A program made the position numbers and the translations under genes. The notes beneath the pieces were generated by a model. The model was given only the letters and a program-made list of their open reading frames with translations, searched no databases and was not told the origin of the DNA. Shown one piece after another: positions 63,369 through 64,000 of a DNA stretch of 64,000 bases. The first letter of the stretch is position 1. Every line of letters begins with the position of its first letter. Source of the stretch: Bradyrhizobium sp. MOS003 (GTDB taxonomy: Bacteria > Pseudomonadota > Alphaproteobacteria > Rhizobiales > Xanthobacteraceae); assembly GCF_003020125.1 (NCBI RefSeq), contig NZ_PYFW01000001.1, positions 868,001 to 932,000 on the forward strand, given 5' to 3'.

Positions 63369-64000
63369 TCACCCCCGCCGTGCAAACACCAACTGCCCGA
63401 CGTCGATCTTCCCCGCCCTGAAGCCGGCCTCGCAGTAGCACAGGTAGTATTCCCACAGCCGCCGAAACGGCTCGTCGAAGCCGAGCGAGGTCAGGTCGGT
63501 CCAGGCCTGGCTGAAATTGTCGCGCCAGATTGCGAGTGTCCTGGCGTAGTCCTGCCCGAAGACGCGCTCGCGGATGACCGGCATCTCGAAGCGTTCGCCG
63601 AGCGCGCGCAGGATGTTCGTCGACGGCAGCATGCCGCCTGGAAAGATGTAGCGCTGGATGAAGTCCACGCGCTGCCGATAGCTGCCGAAAAGCTCGTCGC
63701 TGACGGTGATGGCCTGGATGCCGGCGAGGCCGCCGGGCTTGAGTCGCTGGTTCAGCTGGTTGAAATAGGCCGGCCAGAATTGCTCGCCGACGGCCTCGAT
63801 CATCTCGATCGAAGCGATGCGGTCGAAGCGGCCGTCCTGGTCGCGATAATCCTGCAAACGGATCTTGACCTTCTCGGCGAGCCCGGCTTCATGAATTCGC
63901 CGACTGGCAAACTCATGCTGCTCTCTGCTGATGGTGAGCGCCAGCACGCTGGCGCCATAGGTCTTGGCGGCGAATTCGGCGAAGCCGCCCCAGCCGCATC
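63369..64000 (-). CDS. cyclopropane-fatty-acyl-phospholipid synthase-like methyltransferase (partial)
   Basis: C-terminal 210 residues of an S-adenosylmethionine-dependent methyltransferase of the cyclopropane synthase family; the N-terminus lies beyond the window. The part seen begins CGWGGFAEFAAKTYGASVLA, the S-adenosylmethionine motif, continues with LTISREQHEFASRR and IASIEMIEAVGEQFW, and shows the family's YIFPGGMLPS and LWEYYLCYCEAGFRAG. It would make cyclopropane or methylated fatty acids in membrane lipids. The stop is at 63369-63371. Confidence 0.92.
   Translation of the reverse strand, partial: CGWGGFAEFAAKTYGASVLALTISREQHEFASRRIHEAGLAEKVKIRLQDYRDQDGRFDRIASIEMIEAVGEQFWPAYFNQLNQRLKPGGLAGIQAITVSDELFGSYRQRVDFIQRYIFPGGMLPSTNILRALGERFEMPVIRERVFGQDYARTLAIWRDNFSQAWTDLTSLGFDEPFRRLWEYYLCYCEAGFRAGKIDVGQLVFARRG

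Overview
The window looks like chromosomal DNA of a slow-growing rhizobium or close relative (Bradyrhizobium or a neighbouring Nitrobacteraceae genus). Reasons: high G+C with strong third-position bias, a complete alphaproteobacterial block of DUF2948, hisD, UPF0262, a small phosphatase, maf and yacG, an Irr-type iron-box candidate, and many palindromic intergenic repeats of the kinds scattered through Bradyrhizobium genomes. This is inference from gene content; no marker gene was compared. No plasmid, conjugation, nodulation, nitrogen-fixation or CRISPR loci were seen.

Layout. 1-6.9 kb: a YgiQ-type radical SAM protein, a drug/metabolite exporter, and a FAD-linked 2-hydroxyacid oxidase with its GntR regulator, divergent from a DapA-family aldolase. 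7-10.6 kb: an iron-uptake pair (TonB-dependent siderophore receptor and PepSY membrane protein). 10.7-19.7 kb: a three-rhodanese protein, SerA, a tannase-family esterase, a MarR/enoyl-CoA hydratase pair, a chemoreceptor and a second DapA-family protein. 20.1-22.2 kb: a methanethiol oxidase (SBP56) with a membrane partner.

22.2-36.5 kb is the dominant system: a complete phosphonate (C-P lyase) region. It has phnC-D-E1-E2 transport, the phnF repressor, phnG-H-I-J-K-L-M-N, a flavoprotein, and a divergent three-gene arm (hexapeptide acyltransferase, a second phnM, and DUF1045). Three Pho-box candidates, a near-ideal phnF operator and an intrinsic terminator after phnD give it a readable regulatory plan: phosphate starvation switches on import, and the catabolic operon needs both PhoB activation and release from PhnF. 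No phnP is present, and the 2H-phosphoesterase DUF1045 may replace it.

36.8-46.2 kb: a sulfur locus in which a 20-residue leader ORF ending in four cysteines precedes a small ORF and a sulfonate-type binding protein; then an alpha/beta hydrolase with O-acetylhomoserine sulfhydrylase (metY); then an IclR regulator divergent from a six-gene carboxylate-catabolism operon. 46.4-60.3 kb: a luciferase-like flavoprotein, an exported dioxygenase-fold protein paired with a ferric-reductase-like cytochrome, a cyclic-nucleotide-binding protein flanked by two copies of the same repeat, tRNA-Thr, a CNB/flavoprotein fusion lacking the thioredoxin-reductase cysteines, small enzymes, and the hisD-maf-yacG housekeeping block.

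60.5-63.3 kb: tRNA-Phe, a decayed integrase-like N-terminal fragment, a caspase-domain protein with a small companion, and a near copy of the tRNA 3' end. Together these look like a 2.7-kb relic of a tRNA-integrated element. The window ends inside a cyclopropane-fatty-acid-synthase-like methyltransferase gene.
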